This document shows, in pieces, positions 54,670 to 64,000 of a stretch of 64,000 nucleotides of DNA. The number at the start of each line of letters is the position of its first letter. The stretch's first letter is position 1. The notes beneath the pieces are model-generated. The model was not told the DNA's origin. It saw nothing but the letters and a program-made list of their open reading frames with translations, and searched no databases. The stretch spans positions 34,130,172 through 34,194,171 of the forward strand of contig OX031063.1 in NCBI GenBank assembly GCA_943736015.1, in the 5' to 3' direction. The position numbers were made by a program, and so were the translations under genes. The stretch is from Tridacna crocea. Lineage: Eukaryota > Mollusca > Bivalvia > Cardiida > Cardiidae.

Positions 54670-56220
54670 ATGAAAAAAGGGTATAAAATGAAGTTTTTTC
54701 CCATTCTTCAACAGATGCCTGCAATATCCTATTTTAAATAATGGCAAGACTTTACATGGCTATATTAGGCCCATATAAGTATAGAACAAGTAACAAAAAA
54801 CGTTTTATAACATTTGCTCTTTTTCAAGGACAATGGTCAACAGGGAGGGGGAATAAATGAGCTTGGCCCACTATGTCGTCTAGTGTGGTTATAAAAGTAA
54901 CATCAGTTTGACCGAGCCAGAATGTTTTTATTTGCATCAGTCAAGTAGATCTACTTAGAATACATGAATATATGAGGTCTTTGAAAAAACAATAACTGGA
55001 AAAAGGGGGGAGGGGTCTATATTAATGCAAATAAGTAGTAACCTTGTTTACAGTGCAATGCTTTGCATCCAACAAGTGGTTAAGATTCTTTTTTGATAGA
55101 TGTCAAAGTCTCACAGAGGATGTTATTGGTGAAACTTATCAGATAACGATCAAGGATGGTAAATGTTATGAACAAAGACTTCAATTATCCTTTTGAGGAC
55201 ACACTGCATGGTATGGACACACTGCATGGTATTGGACACACAAATACAAAATTGAAGTTTATAGACAGAGAAGTTCTTCTTTAATCAGTTGTTGTATCTT
55301 ACTCTTTATATACAGTAGAAGTTGTTTCTTGTCCATATTAAAAGCATGTGAATATGACATTGCAGTGTGTTTCCAATTTTGAAAAAAAAGTTTAAGTGAA
55401 GAAAACATGGTAGGAAACCATGGCAACACTGATAGCATTCATTTTCTTCTTTCCCACAATTACTCTGAAAGCCTTTTTTCTCCCAAATGTTCACCTTTTT
55501 TTCCAAAATTGATGAGCTGGAAAAGAAGAAGAAGGAAAAAAAGACAGTTCAAGCAATAAGACCATTTCTTTTCCTTCCAAAGCAAAATTCAGCTATACTT
55601 AAGTGGAAATTTTCAGTGATGGCTGTAAGGTTTGGTTTTATTGATAAGAATACCATCATCTGCAAAGCCAAGTTTCCTGCAGTTTGATGCCACACAGTGG
55701 ACTATCTGTGTTTCACTGCTCAGTGCTGTCAACAAAGGCATACATCTATTTAATAAAATAGACCCTGAGTGCTTAGATAGTAACTTTTTCCAATATTTGA
55801 ACCTATTGGAAAAAGTATGAGCTTAAACATCACTAGTGCCACAACATGTAAGAATCTGATTATCTTGATGATAGTAGACTTATTTACAAAAATTATATTA
55901 AAGTATCACATACATTTTACAAATTATTACAAACAATTTTGAACATATTTGCTTTTCCTTCCAAAGCTGATTGAATGAGGCAAACTTATAAATGTGTGTG
56001 TCAAGGTCAAAGGCACTCATCTAGGGTTTTTAAATAAGTGTGAAATTCCTCTAGTCAACAGACATTCCATTTACATAACACATGTAACTCCATCATGGCT
56101 CATGAACAAATGTAGAGACAGATCTGAAGAACAGAGGGCACCAGCTGCAGAAGAAATATTGAGACATACAACTGCAGCAAAGAAAGGACCAATTTGCTTG
56201 GCAAGTTTGCACTTTTTCAG
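54670..56220. other. Intergenic stretch, little recognisable
   Basis: A decayed H-like piece may lie at 55310-55500 (GTCCATATTAAAAGCATGTG, AACTCT/GAAAGCC). A 66-codon frame at 55487 with a lysine-rich start is probably chance. Confidence 0.4.
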
Positions 56221-56292
56221 TCAATCTTCTTTCAAAGGACGGCCTAATTCCAGAATCCTTGTCACATGTATTTTCACCAGCTTCAGCCAAAT
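56221..56292 (-). CDS. Candidate minus-strand terminal exon
   Basis: On the minus strand a long T-tract acceptor (TTTTTTTTTCAG|ATT) is followed by 23 codons reading IWLKLVKIHVTRILELGRPL, KED and TGA. The peptide is amphipathic and protein-like, but no upstream exon could be joined to it and I do not recognise it. It may be a chance frame behind a poly-T tract. Confidence 0.22.
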   Translation of the reverse strand: MWLKLVKIHVTRILELGRPLKED

Positions 56293-57989
56293 CTGAAAAA
56301 AAAAAAACATGCAATTCTCTGTTACACTTTTTAAAGCTTTTATCATAAAACTGTTGTACTTTTTTCATGTAAATATGAAATAATGAACAGGTATTGAGCA
56401 ATATTCAAATATGTTCACATGTTGAAACAGTCAAAATATCTATTTCAATTTTAGTTAGATCTACAACAAAGATTATGTCAAATTAACACAATATCTGTTT
56501 GGGTTTTCTGAAATTGTAGGAAACAGTGATAAGCTTATGAATTCACAAGTGGCTGGAAGAAAAGAGAAATGCTGAAGAAGGCAGATAAGAGCAGACAGAG
56601 AGTAGGAGGGCAGAAATGAAAAAGAAGCATTACATGTGTAACTTCTGAATGCACTAACAAGGCTACCAAGTCGACAACAACAAAAAAAAAAAAAACAGCA
56701 GTCTTACACTATTTTAGAAGCTATAGTGTGATAAATGTGTTTACAAGTCTGTGTTTCCAGACTGTGAACTGCTTGCATTGAATTTGAACAGAAACTTGTT
56801 TCTCCAAGAGAGTGTGGGTTTATCCATGTATTTGATAAAAAGTTATTTTGTCTGTAGAACTGTTTTCAGTGAGAGAGTTTGGCTGTAAAAGACGTACATT
56901 TATTTTACCACCAAGATCTTTATTATGTAAAATATGATGATTCTACATTTTGCACCATTGAGTTTTCCTGTTTATGCACCTGATCATATGGTGCCATCAG
57001 CTAATAGAAGTCACCTGGCACCTTTCCACTTAAAAAAGGCATTTGTGATTATGAAATATTAAATTTGTGATTGTGAAATAAAAAAATATATATATATTTT
57101 AATCTATTCAAGAGGTAAGTTTCAACATCAGCATTTTTAATAACTCTTTTAAATAATTGGCACTATTTTGCCATCTCAGCTAAGTACTTCAACAAATGAA
57201 ATGCTGTCAGAAAACGAAACTGAGCTGATACTCACCCGGGTTCCCTTCGTGTTTTCTCCTTTGTGTTTTCCCCTCTATTCAGGAGAAATAACATATGCAG
57301 TTAAATTCTGAAATACTTCCAGAATATACCCTACCCCCTGTTCAACCTCAGCTGCTACAGTGCATATCTATTTTTGGCTCGCGCATGCGTGTATGAATTG
57401 TGAAAGTAGAATATGGACCCAGTTGAAGGTTGTTCCTTTTTAACCATCTGTAGGGATGGTTTGAAACCTTAGACCTGCTGGAATATTGCATAATTTCAAG
57501 AAAAAATGATTTTTCATTTGATATCTTCCGGCGATTGTGATAATACACTAATTTTGCGGACAAAATTCAGGTGGCCGCCACTGGTACTCTTCGAGACGTA
57601 AGTTCGTCCTATGACCGACCGGGTAATCCATATCGTTCCGAGTTTCAGTTATAGTCTATTTCAGATTTCCATTTGTGAATTTAACAATATTGAACCCTAG
57701 TTTGTCCACGTAAAAGCTGCACTGTCAACTTGAAGAGAATTATCTTGTAGCTTAGGAAAGGTTTGGAAAAATGGCCGCCACTGGTTTTGGACCTATTAGC
57801 CAGTTGAGCAATACAGAGCCATCATGGCCTATTCACTACATTGTAAGAGAAACTATGGGGGTTTTTTTTTTGACCGATTTCAAATTTATTTTCTGCATAT
57901 TTTTTTTTTAATTTGGAATATGCTAAAACTTGTGTGTAAGTGGTAAGATTCATTGGGCAACAAATGTTCTCTTTGTGTGTAGACGATCG

Positions 57990-58107
57990 ATAACGTTGCA
58001 TGCAGCTGGTTTTGCCTATACCTCTTCGAAGCGGAAGTAAACACACAACCCTTTTACCGGCGGGTATTTTGAAACTAAGAAATGTCAAAAAAGGCTAAAC
58101 AATCCAG
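57990..58107 (+). promoter_or_regulatory. Possible promoter and leader exon for DDIAS
   Basis: GCGGAAGTAA (58030-58039) is a good ETS-family site and ACCGGCGGG follows. An ATG at 58082 begins a short frame (MSKKAKQS) that meets a donor AG|GTACAA at 58107. Splicing to the acceptor at 60248 would close that frame at once (AGA TAG), making it a 9-codon upstream frame in a DDIAS leader. Alternatively it starts an unrelated gene. No transcript evidence is available. Confidence 0.3.
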
Positions 58108-58203
58108 GTACAAACACTTTTCTTTTCCCTATCTCTGTAATAAACAGAAAATAAACAAAAGACGAAAAGAAAGGTATCGCTAATATGTAAACCAAACCCG
58201 GAT

Positions 58204-58292
58204 GTTTCGTACCATAAACATTGCGTACCATTCTCTTCGCACCATAATTCTACAGTACCATTTCGTAGATAAATTCACCACTTTGTACCGTG
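58204..58292 (+). repeat. Decayed ATTTCGTACC iteron array
   Basis: GTTTCGTACC, ATTGCGTACC, CTTCGCACC and ACAGTACC recur about every 15-16 bp, followed by CATTTCGTAG and ACTTTGTACC. This appears to be a remnant of one end of the element at 19157. Confidence 0.65.
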
Positions 58293-58307
58293 GTTATTTT
58301 TTTTTTT

Positions 58308-58707
58308 GGCATAATACCATAAAACGCCCCTCTGCTATACAGTCAATGCGGCATAATACCGTAAAACGCCCCTCTATACATCGCGAAAACCCATGAAAAT
58401 CAAAATTATGTGTCAAAAAATTGCAACTGGTTTATGGATTCATTTCGTAAACATCAAATACAATATTTTTCAACGGAATGAAGCTGAAAATTTCATTGAA
58501 TTTCTTCTTTTAAGTCAAAAAAACAATACCACATGTAAGCATTGACTGTATTGCAGAGGGGCGTTTTACGGTATTATGCCGTCAATGCTTACATGTAGCA
58601 TTGTTTTTTGAGATTAAAGAAGAAATACCATTTGCAATTTTTTGACGCATAATTTTGATTTTGATGGGTTTTCGCGATTTATAGCGAGGCGTTTTACGGT
58701 ATTATGC
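58308..58707. mobile_element. Two interleaved hairpin elements with GGCATAATACCGTAAAACGC ends
   Basis: GGCATAATACC..AAAACGCCCC starts at 58308 and again at 58350. Its complement ends at 58580 and 58707. The first start pairs with the first end (CTATACAGTCAATGC against GCATTGACTGTATTGC). The second start pairs with the second end (CGCGAAAACCCATGAAAATC against GATGGGTTTTCGCG). The two stem-loops therefore overlap rather than nest. Confidence 0.85.
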
Positions 58708-58981
58708 CTTTTTTTTCATAGCATGCTCTTAGTAGTACAGATAACTGTCCCCATAGGCGACGTTACTTCTTAACTGGTCGCCTCTGGTACGGTGAACAAT
58801 AAATGGCCAAATAAAAAATATCACCGTGGGCATAGCATATCATTATTTTTTAGGGCCTATCGAATCGATATCTATCCAAGTTTTTGGGAAACTAGGCCTT
58901 CAAAAGAAAAAAAAAAAAAAAAACAGTGTTTAGAGTTTCGGTCTGAGGTGCTGTAGATAGGGTAGGTATACCTTCAGTCTA

Positions 58982-59250
58982 AAGGGTCTGCTCCGATGCT
59001 ATTATTGTGACACCTTCATATCAGCCTTCATTAAACACGTTTGGAATAAATATGATTTTACCCGTATCTTTTCAAACAGTCTTTTCTAACGATCCATGCC
59101 ATTTTCTTAGCTGTCATTCAAAATTTTGTCACATAAGCTGTTTGAAAAGATGTGGGTAAAATTGTATTTATTCCACATGTGTTTAATGAGGGCCGATATA
59201 ATGGGGTCTGCGAAGACCAATAACAGAAATAGTATCGGAGCAGACCCTTC
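58982..59250. mobile_element. Hairpin element with GGGTCTGCTCCGATGCTATT ends
   Basis: The left end pairs with AATAGTATCGGAGCAGACCC at the right. Inner arms also match (ATGATTTTACCCGTATCTTT against AAAGATGTGGGTAAAAT). About 270 bp, no coding capacity. Confidence 0.85.
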
Positions 59251-59259
59251 AGAGAAGGT

Positions 59260-59430
59260 AGGGTAGGTAGGGATCTCTTTTTTTTTTTTTCATTTTTTTA
59301 CATGGACCATGCTGAAATCACACCTGAAAAAAAAACGTTTTTTAAACCATAGGGTAAAATTTTAGCGTTGGCAGCATTTTCTAGATAGGGTCTGGAACCC
59401 TAAACAGAGACATTTTTTGGGGTCGGCCTA
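59260..59430 (+). repeat. GGTAGGGTAGG-type repeat, copy 3
   Basis: AAGGTAGGGTAGGTAGGGAT, a T run, then TAGATAGGGTCTGGAACCC and TTTGGGGTCGGCCTAAAAA, related to 22390 and 31260. Confidence 0.45.
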
Positions 59431-60279
59431 AAAACGGACAAGAATGTGTATGTGTACCGGTCTTCTTTTGCAGTGATAAGTGCTATTTCATAAAACGACA
59501 CAAGGTAATCCATCCAAAACGTGGCCAATTGATGAAGTCAATGTAAAAAGGCCAAAAGGTTTGAAAATAATTTCTTACAGAATTAGTGTCTAATCATGCA
59601 GTTAATACAGTAACAAAGCGATCACGCCTGCCTTCTATAGTGTTAGTAAATAGGCAGTTCTTTCTTGTTGGCAAGCAGACCATTGATTTTCCAATTTCTG
59701 CATGGAAATTTCACCATTTGAATGAAAGATAGAGTCAAAATTGCTAGCTGTATATATATTTTGCTAAAAAAAAATAAATACCAGTATGAAATTGTATAAA
59801 TCTATATGTGGGCATACAAGTCGCTGTAGACGCGTTTGTATGGGCAGTATGTTCCTCTTCTAGAAATTAAAGCAGCTTTGAATATTCTCGTAAAATGTGG
59901 TATTAAAGACGCGCAAATTCCTCTTACAGTTTGTTTGAATATCAAATTCATCTGAAATACATGTAAATGCATTTTAATGAAAAAAAAGCTTCCAGGTCTG
60001 TTCCTGTTGGTTTTTCTCTGTTTTTAGGCTAATTGATTTTTTGTTAGTCGTATAGTCTTCATAAAGATTCATAGCGATTATGGTAAGTTTGAACATACCC
60101 CAATGGGAACTGTAGGAGTTGTGCACACAAGAAACTCAATGCTAATGAGTGGAAAGACAGACCAACAGACGACTGGGGCTGTAACATAATGTGATCCTTT
60201 GGGCATTAATAAATTAGTTTGTAGTTTACATGTTAATTTTGGTTTCAGATAGCTGATTCATGACAGATTGAAATGATCA

Positions 60280-63200
60280 ATGAGCGTGCAAAGACAACTG
60301 ATTCTGGCTGTAGTTACAGACATAAATCATTCTGCAGTCACCTATCCCAGCTGTACACAATGTTATACTAAACTTCTTATTGACCCAACTACACAGAGGT
60401 AATTTCATGAATCCTTTAACCATTTGCCCCACAATCCTGAGTTGCAATCAATCTAAAGAAAAGTGTTTTTGAAAACATTATGGGTAGAGCAGAAAACACT
60501 GATGGTAAGCAGTTTCTCCCACAGTGCTTTCTACTCTTTCAAAGACACACATTACGAACTGAGTTGCATTTCTAGGGTCATTTGAATAGACTTTCATTGT
60601 GGAATAGTCTGAAATATTATTAGCTTGCAAAGAGTGAGGTTGTTGCAATTGATTCACTCTTTATCAAATGACAAAGTGTCTAGACTTTTCTATATTGAAG
60701 TATTTTCAAATGAAAAATAAGGCTCAAACAATTGGAGTTATTTAAGAATAGGTAGAAAACATTGCGGAAAAAGAAGAAAAATTTGTTTACTAGTAATTCT
60801 ACAAAATCCTTCCTTTTCAGAATACATGTAGTTACTTCTCTTTGAGTAGAAAGTCAATTCAATTTACGTTGAGGCTAAAATGATTTATGTCCACAGCTAT
60901 CTGTTAAGCCCTAACCAGACAACATTTCAGACTTGGCACTTGCAGATGACATATTTAAAGGACTCTTAAATTCACCCTTGATCTAGAGAGGAAAACGTTG
61001 TGGTGGAAGAAATTGCTAGTTAGCATTTTCTCCTTTTCCCGCAATGTTTTCTACCCTTCTCAAATCAACGTTCAATTTTTGAGTTGCATTTATTTTGTTG
61101 TCCGTAAATGCTTTCAATTTAGACTTGCCTAACATTTTCTAGTTTGGTAGAGTTAAGAAGTTATTTTCAAAACTTGTCAATGCAAGATGGGGAAAAAAAA
61201 TCCATAGTGCTTATGGTTGAGATTTTTTAGCTTGATATTTTTTTTTCCCAAAGTAAACTTCCTTCTCTTCCAGATTCCACTGTATAAAGTGTAGTGTCAG
61301 TGTGCCTAGTCAGTCTGTCCAATGGAGATACCGGCTGGTATTATCGATTGCAGACAACTCAGCTGTTTGTCGTGTGGTTGTGTTTGGAAGGACGTTAGAA
61401 ACATATTTTGGGAAGACAGCGACAGACTTTCACAGGTATGACCCTAGACTCATTCAACTGAAAATTTAGGTTTTTGCTGTTTTATTTGTTTACTGAGTGT
61501 TCTCAAACAAGACATCTGGTCTGTGATGTTGAAATTCAGGACAGGCATGGATAACGATGCAGTTACTGAGATATGACTAAAATCATGTTAAAAATAGCAC
61601 ACTACACTTTTGAAATAGTAAATGATGTTTTTTAAATTAAAGCTGATTCTTTTATCACCATCAAGTTGGGTTCTTTTTACAAGCAAAGCACAAATACTGA
61701 TAGATCTAATATTTTTGTTAATTTTCCCTTTGAGGTTAATATATCTATATAACCAGCATTTTCTCCTTTTCCCACAATGTTTTCTTCCCTTCAGAAATTT
61801 CGAGTTTTCAGTCACTTTTATTTTATTGTCTGCAAATGCTTTCGATTTGGACAAACCTAAAATTTCGTCGTTTGGTAAAGAGTTAAGCTCTCCCTTTGTT
61901 TTTCAGAACAGATCAGGGTCCATGTTCACCAACCATTCTTAAGAATATTCTTTAGTCATATTCTTCAAGATTTTCTAAGTTTGAAAGTAACACAACCCCT
62001 GATTGGCGAAACTGAATAGTTTGGCCAATCAGGCATTGTTTTACTTTCAAAATTCTTGAGAATAAGACAAAGAAAGAATTGTTGGTAAATAAGGACCCAG
62101 AATTAGTTAACCCATTACCACACAGTCCCAACTTTTAATGACCCGAGGAAAGAAGTTTTTTGAGAACATTGAGGGAAAAGGAAAAAATGCTGGTAACCAG
62201 CTTTTTCTGCTTTTCCAACAATCTTTTCTACCCTTCACAAAACAAATCTCAAATTTTCAGTCCCATTTATTTTGTTGTCTGCAAATGCTTTCGATTTGGA
62301 CAACCTAACATTTTGTCTTTCGGTAATGAGTTGCACTTCGATGGCACCAAAAAATTGGAATGTTTTTTTGTTTTTTTTTTTTCAGGAGCCTGATGAATTT
62401 GGATAGATCTGGTTATCCTGCTGAATTTATGCTAGCTGAGGCTTTGATGAAAACCTTCCATGGTAAATATTTCTACTTTGGACTCAAACTTCAAACACCA
62501 GTTGGTAAAGAAGGAGCCCTTTCTGTAGCAGATGTTGCAGCTAATTCTGCCAGCAATGTTACAAGTCAATCAATGTTAGATAATACAGAAGTTATTGAAC
62601 ACTGCCACACTCTTGTATATCAGATGATAAGGAGTAATGATGGTGTATATGCTACTGTCTCTGACTTTATTAGATTCTCCATCAGACAACTCCGTGAAGA
62701 AAAGCTCTGCTCAGGGGAAGCTGAAACACCTATTAGAAATAACATATTGTCAAACAGTGAAGTACTCAGATGTGGAAGTGGTCACAGAACAGTTAACAAT
62801 GATTCCAGCTTGTACAAATCTGGATCATTCCACTCTAAACAAAAATCTGTTGCTTTCAGTTTTGAAAGTTCTTACGAAGATAGTAGTGTATTTCAGAAAC
62901 AGACAGGTAACGAGACTGAAGCTGACAAAAACAAATTATGTAATGAAAATGAATGGTCGTTCAAAAGTTTAGTTGCTAATCCAATGCTGTGTTATCAAAA
63001 GGACTCATCAGCTAGGTTTGAAAATGAAACTGACAAAAAAATGAAAAACTGTTACAAATCATTACCAAATCTGCTCAGAGAGGATTCTGAACCTGATTCA
63101 TCACCACCGTACAGCTCAGTTGAATATCAGCTAAACTCTGACAGTACATGTACTACCCAGAATAGTACTTGTACAAGTCAGAAAATAGACAAGGAATTAT

Positions 63201-64000
63201 TCATTAGGGCATTGAAACAAAAAAGCAAAGTTGAAAGAACTTGTTTATTATCCTCTGTTAGCATGAAGCAATCTTCATTCAAAGATGAAGCATTGGAAAT
63301 TGACAGCTCTGATGCAGCAGTTGAACCAGCCCTTGCAGAGAAGATTTTTTACAATGGACATAATTCTATCCTGGAGATAGAACCTTTGAAACATGAAACA
63401 CAGATATCAAATACACATGGTCTTTCTGACTGTGCAGGCCAAGTGGAAAGAGTAAGAGATACTTCACATAGGTTTTCAATGTCCAATTCACTGAATCAAT
63501 TTGAAAAATTCTTGAATATGCCTGACTCTGAGGGTTTACAAACATTTTTGGATGATCTACAACATGATTTAATACGGGAACCAAAGTCAGAAGATAGTAT
63601 AGAAGCATGTGAGCAGCAGACAAAGAGAAAAACTGAAGAAAATCTTGAGAAAAAATGTATTGAGTGCAAAGAATTTAGAAGAGTGAATTTAGATAAGAAT
63701 GGGATATTAAACAATATCTGTCTCTGTAATATTGATGATAGCACGTTTGTACCCTTCAAGGAAAGTGAACACTCTCCAAAACATGACCTGAAAGAAGAAA
63801 TAAATCAGCATGAAACCAATTTTGTTGAAATGCATGTGCCAGATTCAGCAGACTTAGAAAATTTCTTGGCATCTTTTGAAGATACCTATATAAGTCAAAA
63901 TGTAGATAGTGCTTTTGAAACAAAAGAAAATATCGTTCATGTAGAATCCAGTACAGAGTACGACTGCAATAAAAATTGTGCATCAATGAACCATGCTGAA
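60280..64000 (+). CDS. DDIAS: DDIAS (noxin) orthologue, 5' part, cut by the window edge
   Basis: DDIAS is a DNA-damage-induced anti-apoptotic protein whose N terminus has an RPA1-C-like OB fold. Exons: 60280-60398, 61274-61435, and 62386 to beyond 64000. The start is supported by an in-frame TGA six bases upstream and by alignment to the vertebrate N terminus; an acceptor (TTGGTTTCAG) at 60248 implies an upstream leader exon. A four-cysteine zinc ribbon is visible: C25-x2-C28 (YPSCTQCY) and C43-x2-C46 (FHCIKCS). It is followed by WRYRLVLSIADNS, VVVFGRTLETYFG and KTATDFHR, matching the family's YRYKLSL..FG..L.T.FG.TATGLHR pattern. Exon 3 runs 538 codons without a stop and becomes a low-complexity, Ser/Glu-rich region, as in vertebrates. 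632 residues are visible; human has about 1000. Confidence 0.85.
60416..60640 (+). mobile_element. Family H element, diverged (DDIAS intron 1)
   Basis: TTTAACCATTTGCCCCACAA, GAAAACATTATGGG and CTTTCATTGTGGAATAGTCT are recognisable. It starts 17 bp after the exon 1 donor. Confidence 0.62.
60655..60795 (-). repeat. Family H left part, reverse (DDIAS intron 1)
   Basis: TTCACTCTTTATCAAATGAC and TAGGTAGAAAACATTGCGG, then truncated before the hairpin closes. Confidence 0.6.
60904..61155. mobile_element. Chimeric family H element: two right halves face each other (DDIAS intron 1)
   Basis: The left part reads TTAAGCCCTAACCAGACAAC and GGCACTTGCAGATGACAT, which is the right half inverted. The right part is also a right half (TTCTACCCTTCTCAAATC to TTTGGTAGAGTTAA). 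The normal AAGAAGCC half is absent, so this copy is symmetrical overall. Confidence 0.7.
61751..61886 (+). repeat. Family H right-half fragment (DDIAS intron 2)
   Basis: ATAACCAGCATTTTCTCC to TCGTTTGGTAAAGAGTTAA. The left half is gone. Confidence 0.78.
61913..62102. mobile_element. Family R element (DDIAS intron 2)
   Basis: CAGGGTCCATGTTCACCAAC pairs with GTTGGTAAATAAGGACCC. Inner arms CCTGATTGGCGAAACTG and AGTTTGGCCAATCAGGC match the 34827 copy. Confidence 0.8.
62107..62334 (+). mobile_element. Family H element, forward (DDIAS intron 2)
   Basis: TTAACCCATTACCACACAGT to TTTCGGTAATGAGTTGC. Hairpin arms have several mismatches (GGAAAAAATGCTGGT against CCAGCTTTTTCTGC). It ends 52 bp before the exon 3 acceptor. 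Confidence 0.82.

Larger units (their letters stand above)
53881..57784. repeat. CCAGTGGCGGCCA motifs in inverted pairs
   Basis: CCAGTGGCGGCCA occurs at 53881 and 53898, and its complement TGGCCGCCACTGG at 57572 and 57772. The two pairs face each other across 3.9 kb and could be terminal repeats of one large element or of separate small ones. No transposase frame lies between. Confidence 0.35.

Noticed and set aside
55994..56296. 100-codon plus frame between BBS7 and DDIAS
   Set aside because: No start context, no homology, and a competing minus-strand exon candidate overlaps it.
56520..56590. Possible plus-strand exon with an in-frame TGA that might encode selenocysteine (ETVISL, stop, IHKWLEEKRNAEEGR)
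   Set aside because: No upstream exon, no selenocysteine insertion element identified, and the fragment is too short to argue recoding.
60273..60275. Earlier ATG in DDIAS exon 1
   Set aside because: It is in a different frame from the zinc-ribbon reading; the ATG at 60280 is in frame, preceded by an in-frame TGA, and matches the conserved N terminus.

Overview
The window is from an animal genome, most likely a bivalve mollusc. It is AT-rich, its genes are split by GT..AG introns, and it is packed with short inverted-repeat elements. Two protein-coding genes can be read with confidence, both on the + strand. I cannot name the species from sequence alone.

Gene 1 (20042-50884) is a complete BBS7 orthologue, a subunit of the BBSome, the coat complex that moves membrane proteins in and out of cilia. 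I traced 17 coding exons with consistent splice phases. They encode 716 residues, against 715 in human as I recall it. Exon 1 codes for only 12 residues and lies 11.35 kb upstream of exon 2. Gene 2 (60280 to the window edge) is the 5' part of a DDIAS (noxin) orthologue, with an N-terminal zinc ribbon and RPA-like fold and a very large third exon still open at base 64000.

Region by region. Bases 1-15000 hold no gene I can name; they contain repeats, one short candidate reading frame at 7196 and a promoter-like island near 11.6-12.0 kb. Bases 15638-19133 are a near-perfect giant inverted repeat (arms about 1.5 kb, spacer 478 bp) that carries the same small reading frame in both arms. Bases 19157-19873 are a foldback element ended by arrays of an ATTTCGTACC iteron; it stops about 170 bp before the BBS7 start codon. 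BBS7 intron 1 is a nest of transposons: an intact hAT-type element with an 8-bp target duplication, an inverted partial copy and a forward partial copy, a foldback element sitting inside a tandem array, and a 1.67-kb element with 156-bp internal repeats. The remaining BBS7 introns, the DDIAS introns and the flanks are peppered with one family of about 230-bp TTAA-flanked elements. Their centre is a near-perfect palindrome of about 65 bp; I count roughly 45 recognisable copies, called family H below. A second TTAA family (Q) and a third hairpin family (R) also recur. Bases 50885-60248 are intergenic: a 45-bp x 8 tandem array, SINE fragments, several hairpins, and weak signs of a minus-strand terminal exon and a DDIAS leader exon.

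BBS7 and DDIAS have no known functional link, so their adjacency is simply gene order. No RNA gene, CRISPR array or microbial system is present.
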